From contig JBLJBF010000093.1 of the NCBI GenBank assembly GCA_047637855.1, forward strand, positions 1 to 11,668: DNA of 11,668 nt, read 5' to 3'. The translations under genes and the position numbers were made by a program. The notes under the pieces are model-generated. The model had not been told where the DNA came from and ran no database searches. It saw only the letters and a list, made by a program, of their open reading frames with translations. Source of the stretch: Pseudoflavonifractor sp047637855 (GTDB lineage: Bacteria > Bacillota > Clostridia > Oscillospirales > Oscillospiraceae). Shown piece after piece: positions 11,648 through 11,668 of this stretch. Position 1 is the first letter of the stretch, and the number at the start of each line of letters is the position of its first letter.

Positions 11648-11668
11648 GTGAAAGGGAACCGTCAGGGT
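11648..11668 (+). CDS. Possible start of the next gene, cut by window edge
   Basis: A GTG at 11648 opens seven codons (reading M-K-G-N-R-Q-G) to the window end, preceded at 5 bases by a strong AGGGAGGG ribosome-site sequence. Too short to identify, and the start could be further right. The only support is the ribosome site and the open frame. Confidence 0.35.

Overview
The window looks like a chromosomal segment of a fairly GC-rich gut Clostridia (Bacillota), most like the Oscillospiraceae (Flavonifractor/Pseudoflavonifractor/Lawsonibacter type). The reasons are strong AGGAGG-type ribosome binding sites, sigma-A promoters with 16-18 base spacers, a CIRCE heat-shock operator, an AbrB-type regulator, a Crh-like HPr, a Firmicutes-length Pgi and GC-rich coding sequence broken by one AT-rich regulatory island. 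The genus is inference. Almost all genes are on the minus strand. The exceptions are a small XRE regulator and mtaB, plus a possible gene start at the right edge.

Layout, left to right. (1) 1-999 is the first half of htpG (Hsp90), with a sigma-A promoter and a perfect CIRCE operator. (2) 1115-2212 is an unrecognised lipoprotein. (3) 2310-2865 is a divergent pair of small regulators, a 58-aa AbrB-type protein and a 69-aa YozG-like XRE protein. They share an AT-rich promoter region with three copies of an 11-base element. (4) 2943-4614 holds an FHS-like MFS permease and, upstream of it, a 137-aa P-loop protein of unknown role, with a terminator between them. (5) 4615-5021 is a 407-base gene-free stretch with hairpins and a second copy of the last 88 bases of the pgi region. 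(6) 5022-6350 is pgi. (7) 6493-7410 is a LytTR regulator plus DUF3021 membrane protein operon, with its own promoter and terminator. (8) 7543-9779 is an operon of a YfbR-like HD nucleotidase, an ACT-domain protein (UPF0237) and a UPF0210/DUF711 protein. (9) 9850-10092 is an HPr-like protein that keeps the regulatory serine but lacks the catalytic histidine. (10) 10236-11564 is mtaB on the plus strand, divergent from the HPr-like gene, followed by a hairpin and possibly the start of another gene.

The genes cover housekeeping functions (protein folding, glycolysis, nucleotide sanitation, tRNA modification), carbon-catabolite signalling and several small regulatory modules. I saw no phage, IS element, CRISPR array, tRNA or rRNA. 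No clearly new multi-gene system is visible. The most unusual items are the shared AbrB/XRE promoter with its triplicated element, the duplicated pgi 3' end with interposed palindromes, the Ser-only HPr and the orphan P-loop protein.
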